Part shown: positions 54,101 to 64,000 of the stretch, one piece after another
How the letters are laid out: each line of letters opens with the position of its first letter
How positions within the stretch are numbered: position 1 is the stretch's first letter
NCBI GenBank assembly: GCA_963971425.1
Contig: OZ020521.1
Location: forward strand, 13,037,519 to 13,101,518
DNA: 64,000 bases
Direction: 5' to 3'
From: Bryoerythrophyllum caledonicum
Taxonomy: Eukaryota; Streptophyta; Bryopsida; Pottiales; Pottiaceae
Translations under genes and position numbers: made by a program
Notes under the pieces: model-generated
Databases searched by the model: none
Told to the model about the DNA's origin: nothing
What the model saw: the letters and a program-made list of their open reading frames with translations, nothing else

Positions 54101-54883
54101 GTGGCGAAAATAGTTCAATACAACAAACCTACTACTGCTCCTACTTACACAGGCATGATGACGTCATACAAGAAAAACAAGGTAGAAGAAATGCAGTTTT
54201 TCTTTTGCAATGATGATATTGAACGTTGTGTGAAGGGCACTAGGCGCAAGTGGGTTGTTGCTAAACCGCCTGTGCCAGAGATTTGGCCCGTAAAGCTTGG
54301 TACTAATCTTATACAAGAAGAAGTGTTTGCTCTCGAACATGCTGGATTTCGCTTGGCCGAACGACCGGCCTTTGCACCGCACTAGTTGTTCAGTGATTTC
54401 AATGGTCTCATCAATTTTGATGACTTCCCGGCACCAATATCCCCCGACGAGTATCCAAAGCGCAGATTTGGGAAGAACATTCGACGCAACTCCAAGGCAC
54501 CAACAACAAAGCATTCCAATAGCTACGCATCAGCGCTTTCAATGAATGGTAAAATTCTGAAAGCCACCCTGCTTCCTTCTCCAGCACTAGGTTCAATTGT
54601 ATCATTTGAGTCTTGTCAAGGATCCAAATCATCCCATTATCTCATCACTATCGGTCAATTTCCAAGTTGTAATTGTCCTTTCTTTAAGGATATGGCAACA
54701 AAGTCATTAGGTAAGCGTGGTCAATGGGTAAATTGCAAACATATGTATTATGTTTTTACCCGGCTTTGTAATCTGCTTCCTGAAGTAGATCAGTTTATCC
54801 ACGCACCTAGTTTCAGCTACAACGAGATCAAACGTGTGTTAGAAAACCTGCTACCACACTGTCACACTATAAAAACAGTGTGA
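51189..54883 (+). pseudogene. MULE transposase pseudogene
   Basis: Homologous end to end to the transposase at 45523-49198, with the same single intron (53322-53419, CTT|GTAAGT ... GTCAG|GAT). Shared landmarks: GMDKRHDGHAWTRT, KMSEVGPGSGVDLV, CDMQSED, FMADSAQANW, CLFHWTQSLEKHTK, and the SWIM finger CNCP...NCKH. Two in-frame stops break it: TAA at 51930-51932, just before the conserved core, and TAG at 54383-54385, before the SWIM finger. No frameshift is evident, so the damage is slight and probably recent. Downstream, 54884-55629 has no gene. Confidence 0.85.
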
Positions 54884-55629
54884 CAAATAGTTCAACTGTA
54901 CTTCTTATTCCTTCTCTAACTGAAATCGCGGTGAGACAGAAAGGGCCACCGTGTAATATTGTCGTACATGCGTCTCCCCACTATATTATTATCATCACCA
55001 ATATTCTCTTACAAAGTATCATCCTTCTTATAAAAAAACCAGGCATGATGCATGAATTAATTTCAAATCTAATTAGATAAATATTTCTTCTGTATCTACC
55101 ATTGACGTCATTCTATATATTCCCAAATTCTAGTCTGCACTTCTAATACTATCAAGGTAAGGGAGAATTAGGTTGTAAACAAAAAGTTAAGTTCATCATA
55201 TATGCAATCTTCCCCGCATTGCATATTTCTACCTTGTGAGTGGGAACAACATGGCCAAACTTCAACTTTATATTGGAACAATTATGTTTTTGATGGTACA
55301 ATGTTAAATAAGATAGTCTTTAAGTATTTAAAACATGCATGATTTAAGTATATTCGGGCGGAATATATGAGATCTTTCATTCTGTATGTCTGTAACTGAT
55401 TAAAAATATGTTCATTTCCACGGTTATAGGCTCATCTATTCTTCCACAACATAAGGCCAAAGTTTTTACCAATCTCCTTTTTCACGATTATAGGTTCATT
55501 CATTTTCCACGATACTCACCATATTATGAACTCAAAATAGTCAAACTTCTTATTTTAATGTACATCAGCAAATTCTTGAAACTAATATCCATGTATTTTA
55601 AGAAAAAACCTGCCAAAAATCCTAACTTT

Positions 55630-55682
55630 TCTGCTCACCGCTCACCGCTCACCGCTTTCTGCTCACAAAATAGCTTCGCTCG
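55630..55682 (-). repeat. MULE 2 right terminal inverted repeat
   Basis: Minus strand reads CGAGCGAAGCTATTTTGTGA, then GCAGAAAGC and three GGTGAGC subrepeats. It shares the outer 8 bases (one mismatch) with the right end of MULE 1. The next bases, GTGAATTGG, are codons of the interrupted gag-like gene and are the predicted 9-bp target duplication. Confidence 0.8.
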
Positions 55683-56139
55683 GTGAATTGGGCCATTATC
55701 GTGAGAGAGGTGGTGCTCAGGCTGGTGAAGGGCATTAACAACGCCAAGAGATCTTCCATCTGTCCCTTCTTAATCCATCTCTATCATCACTTCAAGGAGA
55801 CCACCCTCGAGGAGGACATTGCGTATGGAACCCAGCTCATGTTGAAGAAGTTCGAAGGGACCGAGTCGGAGCTAGAGCCAGGCTCTGAGGGAAGGAGCAG
55901 TGCCTCGGTGTCGGAGATGGAGGCGTTACCACCGCCCGAGCGCCAGAGGCAGAGGCAGGGAGGAGCTCCTGCCACCAGGACCCGTGCAGCCATCCGTGTT
56001 GCCGCCACTGGACCAGCACAACTTGGAGGTAAGCCTTACCCAGCCTCTGAGTTGATCGAGGCCCTTCGAGTGTATGTGGATGACGTAGATAGGACTTTGG
56101 GATACGTTAGTGGTTTGGTGGGCAACCCTCCACGGGAGG
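55683..56139 (+). pseudogene. gag-like gene fragment, interrupted on both sides by transposons
   Basis: About 152 codons open without a start. VNWAIIVREVVLRLVKG and SICPFLIHLYHH match VDWASLMQDLVERLVKN and SPLPAYLTHLYHR of the 677-aa protein at 20263-22296, and ELIEALRVYVDDVDRTLGYV matches its later ELLQHVAWRATRINQHLN. The MULE 2 end cuts it at 55682/55683, exactly within the codons that continue the VNWA motif. The gypsy LTR cuts it at 56139/56140. The 5' part is not adjacent; the 3' part should lie beyond the gypsy element, outside the window. Confidence 0.7.
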
Positions 56140-58902
56140 TGTGAGTGGCCAAAGTGGGCCCTCACTCTTTTTTCTTTGTTTTTTTCGAGTTTTTGATAGT
56201 ATTGACCCAATTTTAGTTAAAGTAGTAGTCAATCCATCTACTAGAGTCAAATTCCTAGAGTAATAAACTTAGTGCCATGATGTCACACTACGGTTCGTAT
56301 TTTTCCTCTTCCCTACTAATATGCTTGAAAGTGTAGTGGAAGTGGAGTGGGAATGAGGAGAAAGATAAAAAAGGGAAAAAAAAGGTCCTTGGAAAATGAC
56401 TAAAAATTGAGAAATGGGACAAAAATTATGGAAAAAATTGAGAGAGTGTCTCCTAGCAGGTAGAAGTAGTGGTAAAATTTCTAGAATTTTCCGAGTTGAA
56501 TTACTATTTAATTCTAGGGGTTGACTAGTTAGTCGACGGGTTGACCACTCGGAAAAAATACTTAATGAACTCCAAAAATGCTAGGAAAATTTGTGTAGAC
56601 TAATTAGGGTGCTAGGAGTCCAGCTATGTGGTTAGTTTTTGAAGTTATAAGTAAATTGCAAATCATCAGTAGATAGTAGTAGATCTAGGGTAATGGTCGT
56701 TAAAAGATCAAAAGGAAAAGAAAAAAAAGGGGAAGAAAAGAAAAGAAGGTGGTTGGGTGTGCTTCCCCATGCACATGCCACATGACAATTCTTGCCACCA
56801 TGGAATTAATTTTAGGGAGGCTTGTCAGGAGCAAAGCGGCGAGTTAATGCTAGTAATAAACTAAAAACATGCAAAAACGGCTGTAAGTGGCCAATCCTGC
56901 ACTTCTGTGAGAGGTCATGGGCTGCCTCATTTAAACTAAGCCAGTCTTGTCGGGGAAGAAAAACGAGAAAGACCAAAAGAAAAAGAAAAAAAAAGAAAAA
57001 AAGGAGAACCAGCCAGGCTGAGTCGCTGGCGAGAGAGCTGGGGTCACGGGATTTTCGGGGGGCCGTTTTTGGAGCGAGGAGGAGCTCCTGCGAGCAGGAG
57101 AGAGGGCTGGAGCTCTCGTTTTTTTTCTTGGGGTTGGGTTTGTTTTGTTTGGTGGTTGGTGGTGTGTGCGCCCTGGGCGCGAGGGAGAGCTGGCCTCTCT
57201 GTTTTTTTTTCTTTCTTGGAAGAGCTCTGTGGGGAGAGGCGCGCTCTGAGCGCGTGAAGGAGGTCTCGTGTTCGGGGAGCTGGAGGAGGAGCTCCGGCGC
57301 GAGAGAAGAGCTGGACTCTTCTGTTTTTTTCTTCTTCGTTTTTCTTGTGCGAGGCTCCTGTGCGAGGAGAGTCTCTCGTCTTTGTGGTGAGCGCACCGGC
57401 TGCGCGCGAGGAGGGTCTGCGCCTGCCTGCGCGAGGATGTCTCGTGTTCGGGGAGCTGGAGGGTGAGCTCCGGCGCGAGAGAAGAGCTGGACTCTTCTGT
57501 TTTTGTGTGTGTGCGCGGGGATCGGAGCTGGGGCTTGCACGAGCTGGGCTCTGTTCCGGAAGGCTGCTCGGCGAGGGGCGCACCTGTGCGCGCAAGGGTC
57601 CGTGATTGTGATCACGAGGTCTGGCTCTGAGCACGGGAGAGAGAGCCGTGTTTTCTTTTTTTTGTGGTTTTGAGAGAGCGCGCTGGAGTGCTCCTGCGGT
57701 GGAAGCTTCGGTGTGGAGGCGCTGTTGAAGGTCGGCGTTGGTGATCGTGGAGCCGTGTGTGCGCGCGGTGGTGTGAAGGTGCCGCGAGCTGAGAAGACTC
57801 GAGCTGGAGGATCCAGGCGAGAAGAGGCTGCGGCGCTCGGACCAGGGAGTATTTCCTGGGTGAAGCTACCTTCCCTAATTCCTACCTGCATGCGGTCGTT
57901 GCGGTTTCCTTCTTGTGTTGATTGAATTTGTGGGATCTCTAAACTTGTGCGGAAGCGCTGGAGGATTTTTTTTGACATTAGGGTTCCAAAACTTGGTGAT
58001 GATTGCTCGCTGGCCGATGCAAGAATGCTGATGCTTGTAAGTTGGTGCTTGCTGGAATCATTGAGAATTTGGTGAATGGTGTTCCCAATTGAATGATGTG
58101 TGAGCTCATGAGGAAGCTGTGAATACTTGTTGTGGTTGTTGGGTCGCCGCTGTCCGTCTGTATGTGGCAGTCCTCAAGGTCTGGTTGGACATTCTGAGGA
58201 GTCCATCGTCAAGAGCACGAAAAACTAATAAGATTAGAAGTTGAAAACGCTCAATTCGGAGTTAATCCTAGGAAGTTAAGATGTTTTAAAAAAAAAAAGA
58301 CAAAACCTGGGACTCACAGGGACTGTCTGCTGCGACTGCTGGTGGAGGCCGGTATCAATCTCAAATTAGGTATTTAGTGTTTTAACCAAGTTGGAATTGA
58401 GCTGGTGATCATTTTAAGAGGAAATTTTTTGGTATTCGGAGTCCCGAATCAATAGATAAAGGCTGCCGAAGTTGCTGCTCCAACCAGGGTCTGGATCAGG
58501 CCTGATCAGCTGACCTAAACTAAAAAAATAATAAAAAAATAATAATAATAATAATAAAACAACAAAAAATTAAAATAAATAAATAAATAAAGAATAAGTA
58601 ATAATAATCATAATAACTAATAGCCATAATAATTAGATAACAATTAATTAATTAACTATTCATACCTATCTAATTTATCCAGAGTTAAGCCTTTAAATAC
58701 CAAGGAGGGTTAATCGAGTTCACTTAACTGGATTAAGATAATAGTACTATTGATTTCTAAATATATAAATGGATATGCCAAGATCCAAATCCAGTAGAAA
58801 TTAGGGTTTACAGTTAAGCATAAGGAATGGTAAGTGGTGTAACAATAGGACCTCGTAGGTTTAAAAATGGATTCTCTTAGGGGGTTTATTTTTGGGCTTA
58901 CA
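56140..58902 (+). repeat. 5' LTR of the plus-strand gypsy element
   Basis: 2763 bp, starting TGTGAG and ending CTTACA, the same pair of termini as at 30380-32522. It contains a GC-rich portion (about 57000-57850) with a duplicated GAGCTCCGGCGCGAGAGAAG block, and an AAT-rich microsatellite (about 58520-58620). Long frames across the GC-rich part on both strands look fortuitous. Confidence 0.78.
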
Positions 58903-59953
58903 TTTGGTGCGTCCGCCGGGAGGAGCTTTTGTTTGGTTCATTGCTTGGAAGGTGTTTGTCTTACTGCTGGATTGCTAAATTTAGGATTTCTAGGGTTCTG
59001 AATGGTCTATTTCTGACCTAAACCGTGAATGGAGTGGTTTTTGCCACATATGGGGAGTGGAGTGCGCTATTGCTTGAGGTAAGTTGCTGAACTACTTTTG
59101 TGCATATATCCTTGTATGAAGTGTTTTGTCCAAGTTGTAATGGAGGTGGGGAGTTAGAAGGGTGTGTGGAATTCCCGACCTCCTAACACAAGCACATTGT
59201 GTTAGGCGGACCACCTTCTAACTCTTGTGCTTTGGTTGAGTTAGGGGGCTTAGGGGTGAAAGGTTGAGGCCCTCCCACGATTGCTTGAAAGTAATCAGTG
59301 AGCTTCTAAGCCAAAGAGGGAAGGTGCATGTGCCCGGGCATGGGACAAGGGCGCCCTTCCCTTCCCCCCCGAACTTGATCTACCACCAAGGTAAGAGCAA
59401 CTTGCGTGCTATCAATAGCCTTGGTTGTTGAATGGGATGAATGTTGCATACATGGAATGATATGCATGTTGAAGGGGTCGTGAGGAAGGAGCACGGCATA
59501 AGGTGAGTACACGAACCTTCCTCACTACACCAAACCCTACACTAGGCACTTAGATTCGCTTAGGGATCGAACAGGGATGGTGAAATTGCAGCCAGGTACG
59601 TTCTCCCCTTCTTAATGAACAAATTGTGATGAACCAATGAAGGATTTTTCGTACATGTTGGTGTCGTTTCTCTTAAGTTGGTGATGCCATCCCTTGGAGA
59701 GAATTTGGGGATACCTTGATACCGAGGAGAAACCTCCAAGTAGGTGGTCAGCCCAACTAAGAGTCTGTATCGTATGGGGCATAGTGGGTGTACCTCGTCC
59801 GGAGGTTAGCCCCACATGTAACCTTCTGTTTTGTTTACTTCCCAGCATGGGGGAGTTTGGGAGAAACTTGGAATCATTGTAAGTCAATTATTGGTGTTTA
59901 CGAAATGTCTTCACATAGGTCTAGAAAACTAAGAACGGCAACTTAATCGTTAG
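58903..59953 (+). other. gypsy 5' leader
   Basis: About 1.05 kb between LTR and gag start, homologous to the leader of the inverted element. It includes a C-rich run near 59360. No coding sequence supported. Confidence 0.65.
58905..58922 (+). promoter_or_regulatory. primer binding site
   Basis: TGGTGCGTCCGCCGGGAG two bases after the LTR end, identical to the site of the inverted element. tRNA not assigned. Confidence 0.75.
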
Positions 59954-62900
59954 ATGAGCCCTGTGACTCGATCTGGAAGATGTTATAGACCGCTTCCCCT
60001 TCCCCTAATTTCTACTACTCCAACTTCATTTCCCAATCCTGAGACATTAGAAGGAGGTCCTAGTACAAGAACCAACTCGGGAGGCCCAAAAGACCGTACA
60101 ACCGTTGAGGAATCAAGCTTTAGGTCTTCCTCCTCTCCTCACTCTTCCCCTCTTCCTAGTCCTGGTGACATGGAAGATCCAATTGTCAACCCACCCCTAA
60201 ACCCCTTGGTTCAACCAAGGGGTTTGCCTATTGTAGTTCCTGAAGGGCTTCAAGCTGCCCCTATGCCCCCAAATCTTCCTAGTTTCAAGGGAACTAGGGA
60301 TGAGGATCCCTCGATGCATGTGGAGCGGTTTATAGAGTTATTGACTACGTGTTTGATAACCGACAACCGTTACTACTTGGTGTGGTTTCCAACCACACTC
60401 AAGGAATCGGCTTACGAATGGTACCGCAATCATGCGGCATCCACCTTCCGTGATTGGGATGGCCTCATGAGGTCATTCTTGGAACAATACAGACCCGAAG
60501 TAGGCCAGAGTGCAGCCTTGACAACCTTGGCAAACTTTAGACAAGGGAAGGATGAGGATATTTCATCCTACATCCGTAGGTTTGAACAAGTTGTCACCCG
60601 GTTCGTGGGTGATTTGCTCACGGATGATACCTTGAGACACTTTTTCCTTCAGGTGTTTTATCTAGAGAAAACGATACGGGAAATCCTCCAGACAAGGCCC
60701 ACCACCTTAGAGGAAGCTAAGGAGGCAGCTAGGACCGTGGCAGCGGTGGCAACAGAACACGAGAAACTATGGAGGAAGGAGAATGAGAGCATTCCTAGCT
60801 TTATTCCCATCCATGCCCGGGAGAAGTCAGACTCAGTTGAACCTCCACCTGGCCCAACAGTGTATTCTCCACCTGTGGTGAATACTATTCCTCTTAATGT
60901 CAGGCCCCCCGTTCCTCTACCCGCTCTTACATATGGACCCACTTGGCGTCACGAGATGAAGAAGGAGATCCACGACGCTCAGCAAGGGTTCCAAGACCAA
61001 CTCCAACAACAATTGAGGGCAATGACAGATCAGATGGCTCTTCTACTCAGGAACCAGAACCCTAATGCCCCACCTCCTCAGATAGAGTCAGGTAGGCATT
61101 CTTCTGGTATGTGGTGCACTTCATGCGGCGAGAATGGTCACACCATGCAGTTTTGTACCACCTTCCCACACCATTCAAACGTCTATCAACCCCCACACCG
61201 GAATCAACCACCTAACCGTGGTCAAGGTCTGAGGTCCCAGCCTCGTTGGGAGATCTGCCAATCCTGTGGAAGAAGACATCCACCTGGGAGTTGTTGGTTG
61301 GAAAATGGGGTAGTGTGTGGGAATTGCGGTGGTAATCATCCCACAATTAGATGTAGGGAGAAAGACAAAGTCATTCCTATGAGGCCAATGAGAGGGAATT
61401 TTGCCCAACAAGCCATGGATAACCAGAGAGGGGCTCGAAACTCTTCGAATGACAATAGTCTCCATCCTCCCAACATGTACTATGATTATAATAATCATCG
61501 TCAAAACCACCAACCTCCCCAAGGCTTACAAACCCAACACGGTTTTGTGCCTTTTGGCCAAAACCAGGCACCTAACCAAGATGCCCGATTTGCATCTCCT
61601 TCTTCTTCATCTTCCTCTACCACCGTCACATTGACAGAACTCGGGTCTCAAGGAGCTCCTCAGAGTTCTACCTCTTCTCAATCCCATTTTGTATCGCATG
61701 AACCTGTCATTCCACATCAAGTGGCTCACCTTTCACTTCCCGTAAATGCGGTATTGACACGAGCCCAAAAGGCCAACCAACCCTTCGTAGCTCAGGAATC
61801 AGATGCTAGCTTCGAGGATTCACCACACTTATCAGAACTTAATGATGTAGTTCATGAAGCCTTGAAGTCCACAAAGGAGGCCAACCAGAAGGTGCCTCCG
61901 GTAAATCCGTTGATGTTAGATTCCACCCCTTCTGAAGGAGGTGAAAAACCCCAGAATCCCCACACACCCGAGCCAACCTGGGAGGGTCCAACAATTCCCA
62001 TTCAAGAAATGGGGATTAAAAACCCTTCATCCACCCCCACGTTTAGACCGTATGATCTTTGGGAGGACTTGAATAGGTTGAATGCCAACATTACCATTGC
62101 CCAACTCATCCACTTGGCTCCCTTGGTACGAAAGGAATTGAAGAAGAAGATTCCCCTAGCCAAAAGGGTAAAGGTCAAGGCCAATTTAGCTGCTAGAATG
62201 AGCTCTTCTAGGAAGCCTTCTAAAAAAGCATTTGAGGTTCGTGCGGTAGAAATTGAGGCCACTATAGTGGATAAGGTGTTGCCTAAAGTATTGGTGGATG
62301 GTGGTAGTGGTGTGAACATCATGCCTCTTCACACCATGGAACAATTAGGGCTAGAGATCACAGAGCCCTCACCTTATGTGATCAACATGGCCAACCAGAT
62401 TCCAGAAGCACCAATAGGCCAAATTTCTGGGTGTAAGATGAACACAGGAGGGGAGGACTACACGATCACCTTCCAAGTGCTTCGAATGCACTCGAACAAA
62501 AATTCCTTTCCCTTGCTTCTAGGGAGACCGTGGTTGAGGGCAGCCAATGCTAAGGTAGATTGGAGTGGCGAAAAACCTCACATCACCTATGGTGTGGGGT
62601 CGAATCTAACCAAGGTTTATATTCAACCTAGCTTCCCTAAGACCTTAGGATCTTCTAGCTCATCATCGGAGGATGAAGACCACGTGCCCCGCGGTGCTAG
62701 GAAGACAATCAAGGGGATCAAGTTCGCGCTTCCAAAAGTAACAAAAACCACCACTCCTCCCTCATTGAGTTGCTTGGGGCCTAGTTTATACGAATGGGAG
62801 GATGATGGAGAATTCTCTACTTGGTTGGCTGAGCACCCGCACACTGAGTCTGACCGATCCATGGATACGTTTTTCATGGAAGAACTTAGTGGTGATCCTC

Positions 62901-64000
62901 TCAAGGACATTGACTTAGCCATTCTCGTAGATGACCTACGTTACGAGGATGTTTGTGGTGTCACCTTAGATGGCACACAATTGTCCAATGTAGATCCTAT
63001 CTTGGATGAAGAAGCCCTCATTTCTCCGTTGCACTTCAAATCCACTTCATCAGGAATACAAGTGGGAAGTGATCTACCCATCTATCCACCAATCCCCCAT
63101 GACTGGTACAAGGGACCAACGGAACAACCTCATGCGAGTCCAAAAGATTGGCAAGAGATAGACGTATCGTTTGAGGGAGAAGGGCCGCGAATGATAAAGG
63201 TTGGGAGCCAACTCACAAGGGAAGGATTAGAGCCCTTTAGAGCCCTAGTCATGGAGTATCGCGATGTGTTCGCATGGTCTTATAGAGAACTCAAAGGCAT
63301 CCCTCCAGAAGTGGTGCAACATCGAATTCCCTTAATTCCAGGCTCAGTGGCCGTTCGCCAGAAAGAGCGCCGAATGAATCCACAACTCCAACTTATAGTT
63401 AAGGCGGAATTGGAGAAACTCCTTCAGGCTGGATTTATCCGCCCAGTAGAGATTACCGACTGGGTTTCCCCCATGGTGATAGTCAAGAAGAAAAACGGAA
63501 AGTTGAGAGTTTGCATAGACTATCGCAAACTTAACCAAGCCACGCAAAAGGACCACTTCCCTCTTCCTTTCATTAACACCATTTTGGAAGAAGTGGCTGG
63601 TCATGCACTTTACACCTTCATGGATGGTTATTCTGGCTATAACCAAATATCCATACACCCCGATGACTACCACAAAACAGCCTTTACCACTCCTTGGGGC
63701 ACCTTTATCTATGTAGTCATGCCATTTGGATTGTGTAATGCACCATCCGCCTTCCAGCGGGCTATGACCCATGCCTTCTCTGATCTCCTACACACATCTA
63801 TGACAGTGTTTATAGATGATTTTAGTACCCAATCATCAATTGAGGAACATTTGGCATGTGTTCGAGGAAGCTTCGAGCGGTGTAGGAGGACGGGCATCGC
63901 CCTTAATCCAGACAAGATCTTTTTAGCCGTTGAGAGGGGTGTCTTGTTGGGTTATGTGGTCTCCAAACATGGTAGGGAACCAGATCCGGAGAAGGTCAAG
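59954..64000 (+). CDS. gag-pol: gypsy Gag-Pro-Pol polyprotein, 3' end outside the window
   Basis: One frame of at least 1349 codons, from ATG 59954 (in-frame TAG just upstream at 59951), open to the last base. Gag core about 115-260 (ESAYEWYRNHAASTFRDW, LTTLANFRQGKDEDISSY). Three zinc knuckles begin at residues 388 (CTSCGENGHTMQFC), 435 and 455; the last two have a three-residue C-to-H spacing. A long linker follows. Aspartic protease has VDGGSGVNIM (D782), where the usual DSG/DTG is DGG. Reverse transcriptase has KKNGKLRVCIDYRKLN, MPFGLCNAPSAFQ and active site FIDD at 1286-1289; YxDD-type residues are intact. Fusion of gag and pol in one frame contrasts with the frame-shifted design of the tandem element at 1-17215. 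RNase H and integrase lie beyond the window. Confidence 0.92.
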   Translation, partial: MSPVTRSGRCYRPLPLPLISTTPTSFPNPETLEGGPSTRTNSGGPKDRTTVEESSFRSSSSPHSSPLPSPGDMEDPIVNPPLNPLVQPRGLPIVVPEGLQAAPMPPNLPSFKGTRDEDPSMHVERFIELLTTCLITDNRYYLVWFPTTLKESAYEWYRNHAASTFRDWDGLMRSFLEQYRPEVGQSAALTTLANFRQGKDEDISSYIRRFEQVVTRFVGDLLTDDTLRHFFLQVFYLEKTIREILQTRPTTLEEAKEAARTVAAVATEHEKLWRKENESIPSFIPIHAREKSDSVEPPPGPTVYSPPVVNTIPLNVRPPVPLPALTYGPTWRHEMKKEIHDAQQGFQDQLQQQLRAMTDQMALLLRNQNPNAPPPQIESGRHSSGMWCTSCGENGHTMQFCTTFPHHSNVYQPPHRNQPPNRGQGLRSQPRWEICQSCGRRHPPGSCWLENGVVCGNCGGNHPTIRCREKDKVIPMRPMRGNFAQQAMDNQRGARNSSNDNSLHPPNMYYDYNNHRQNHQPPQGLQTQHGFVPFGQNQAPNQDARFASPSSSSSSTTVTLTELGSQGAPQSSTSSQSHFVSHEPVIPHQVAHLSLPVNAVLTRAQKANQPFVAQESDASFEDSPHLSELNDVVHEALKSTKEANQKVPPVNPLMLDSTPSEGGEKPQNPHTPEPTWEGPTIPIQEMGIKNPSSTPTFRPYDLWEDLNRLNANITIAQLIHLAPLVRKELKKKIPLAKRVKVKANLAARMSSSRKPSKKAFEVRAVEIEATIVDKVLPKVLVDGGSGVNIMPLHTMEQLGLEITEPSPYVINMANQIPEAPIGQISGCKMNTGGEDYTITFQVLRMHSNKNSFPLLLGRPWLRAANAKVDWSGEKPHITYGVGSNLTKVYIQPSFPKTLGSSSSSSEDEDHVPRGARKTIKGIKFALPKVTKTTTPPSLSCLGPSLYEWEDDGEFSTWLAEHPHTESDRSMDTFFMEELSGDPLKDIDLAILVDDLRYEDVCGVTLDGTQLSNVDPILDEEALISPLHFKSTSSGIQVGSDLPIYPPIPHDWYKGPTEQPHASPKDWQEIDVSFEGEGPRMIKVGSQLTREGLEPFRALVMEYRDVFAWSYRELKGIPPEVVQHRIPLIPGSVAVRQKERRMNPQLQLIVKAELEKLLQAGFIRPVEITDWVSPMVIVKKKNGKLRVCIDYRKLNQATQKDHFPLPFINTILEEVAGHALYTFMDGYSGYNQISIHPDDYHKTAFTTPWGTFIYVVMPFGLCNAPSAFQRAMTHAFSDLLHTSMTVFIDDFSTQSSIEEHLACVRGSFERCRRTGIALNPDKIFLAVERGVLLGYVVSKHGREPDPEKVK

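Larger units (their letters stand above)
49620..55682. mobile_element. second, decayed MULE of the same family (left end missing)
   Basis: It carries homologues of the small basic gene (49993-50502, minus) and the transposase (51189-54883, plus), in the same divergent order as MULE 1, and ends in a right terminal repeat at 55630-55682. The transposase has two nonsense codons. I found no left terminal repeat between 49620 and 49993. Because MULE 1 has its own target duplication, the left part of this element may lie on the other side of MULE 1 or be deleted. No methyltransferase-like gene is visible. Confidence 0.75.
56140..64000 (+). mobile_element. Ty3/gypsy element, 5' part, running off the window
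   Basis: 5' LTR 56140-58902, PBS, leader to 59953, and a single gag-pol frame from 59954 that is still open at the window end inside reverse transcriptase. Same family as the inverted partial copy at 28828-32522. It is inserted in the gag-like gene; the bases before the LTR (GGAGG) are the predicted 5-bp target duplication. Confidence 0.88.

Noticed and set aside
56812..57978. 388-codon minus-strand frame and 214-codon plus-strand frame
   Set aside because: They lie on opposite strands of the GC-rich part of a gypsy LTR, are low-complexity, and the minus one runs through poly-Lys/Arg and poly-Phe stretches.
1..64000. tRNA, rRNA genes and CRISPR arrays
   Set aside because: No cloverleaf with intact boxes, no rRNA signature and no regularly spaced repeat-spacer structure was seen; the repeat fields are tandem or irregular.

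Overview
The window looks like a transposon-dominated stretch of a large plant nuclear genome. Short GT-AG introns, SWIM-domain MULE transposases and plant-type Ty3/gypsy polyproteins point to the green lineage. I lean to a streptophyte outside the seed plants (bryophyte, lycophyte, fern or charophyte), but no ordinary host housekeeping gene is present to settle this.

Layout. (1) 1-17215, minus strand: a Ty3/gypsy element repeated head to tail with a period of exactly 8609 bp, in the order internal-LTR-internal-LTR. One complete element (6166-17215) has two 2441-bp LTRs (termini TGTCGTGT/ACACGACA), PBS, PPT, gag-protease and pol. The pol frame is -1 to gag, and a GGGTTTC heptamer abuts the gag stop codon. 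(2) 17216-18945: a satellite array that flanks the element. (3) 18946-22800: CCGG-rich DNA with a 677-aa gag-like gene. A truncated relative follows at 22751-23311, then a GC-rich minisatellite (about 23440-24482). (4) 24483-28600: three ~322-bp repeats carrying the palindrome TTAGCTCGANTCGAGCTAA, then a decayed gene with a ParB-like INGQHS motif whose intron carries two more copies. (5) 28628-32522: an assembly gap and an inverted partial gypsy element, beside 189-bp and GGTACC-rich repeats up to 33.6 kb. (6) 35239-49610: a 14.4-kb MULE-type DNA transposon with terminal inverted repeats and a 9-bp target duplication. (7) 49620-55682: a related, decayed MULE. (8) 55683-56139: a third gag-like gene fragment, cut by that MULE on one side and by a gypsy LTR on the other. 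(9) 56140-64000: the plus-strand gypsy element, whose gag-pol frame runs off the window.

The most interesting object is the 14.4-kb MULE. Besides its transposase it carries an apparently intact 12-exon minus-strand gene of 1099 codons. I read this as a ParB-like domain (DGNHRF) joined to a beta-class N6/N4 DNA-methyltransferase-like domain. It also carries a small basic protein that is conserved in the neighbouring MULE. A DNA transposon carrying its own ParB-methyltransferase cargo would be unusual. Both catalytic motifs of the methyltransferase deviate from consensus, so its activity is uncertain.

Insertion order, inferred from boundaries: the gag-like gene was hit by MULE 2 and by the plus-strand gypsy; MULE 1 landed in sequence now adjoining MULE 2; the tandem gypsy sits against the satellite; the inverted gypsy landed in the 189-bp repeat.
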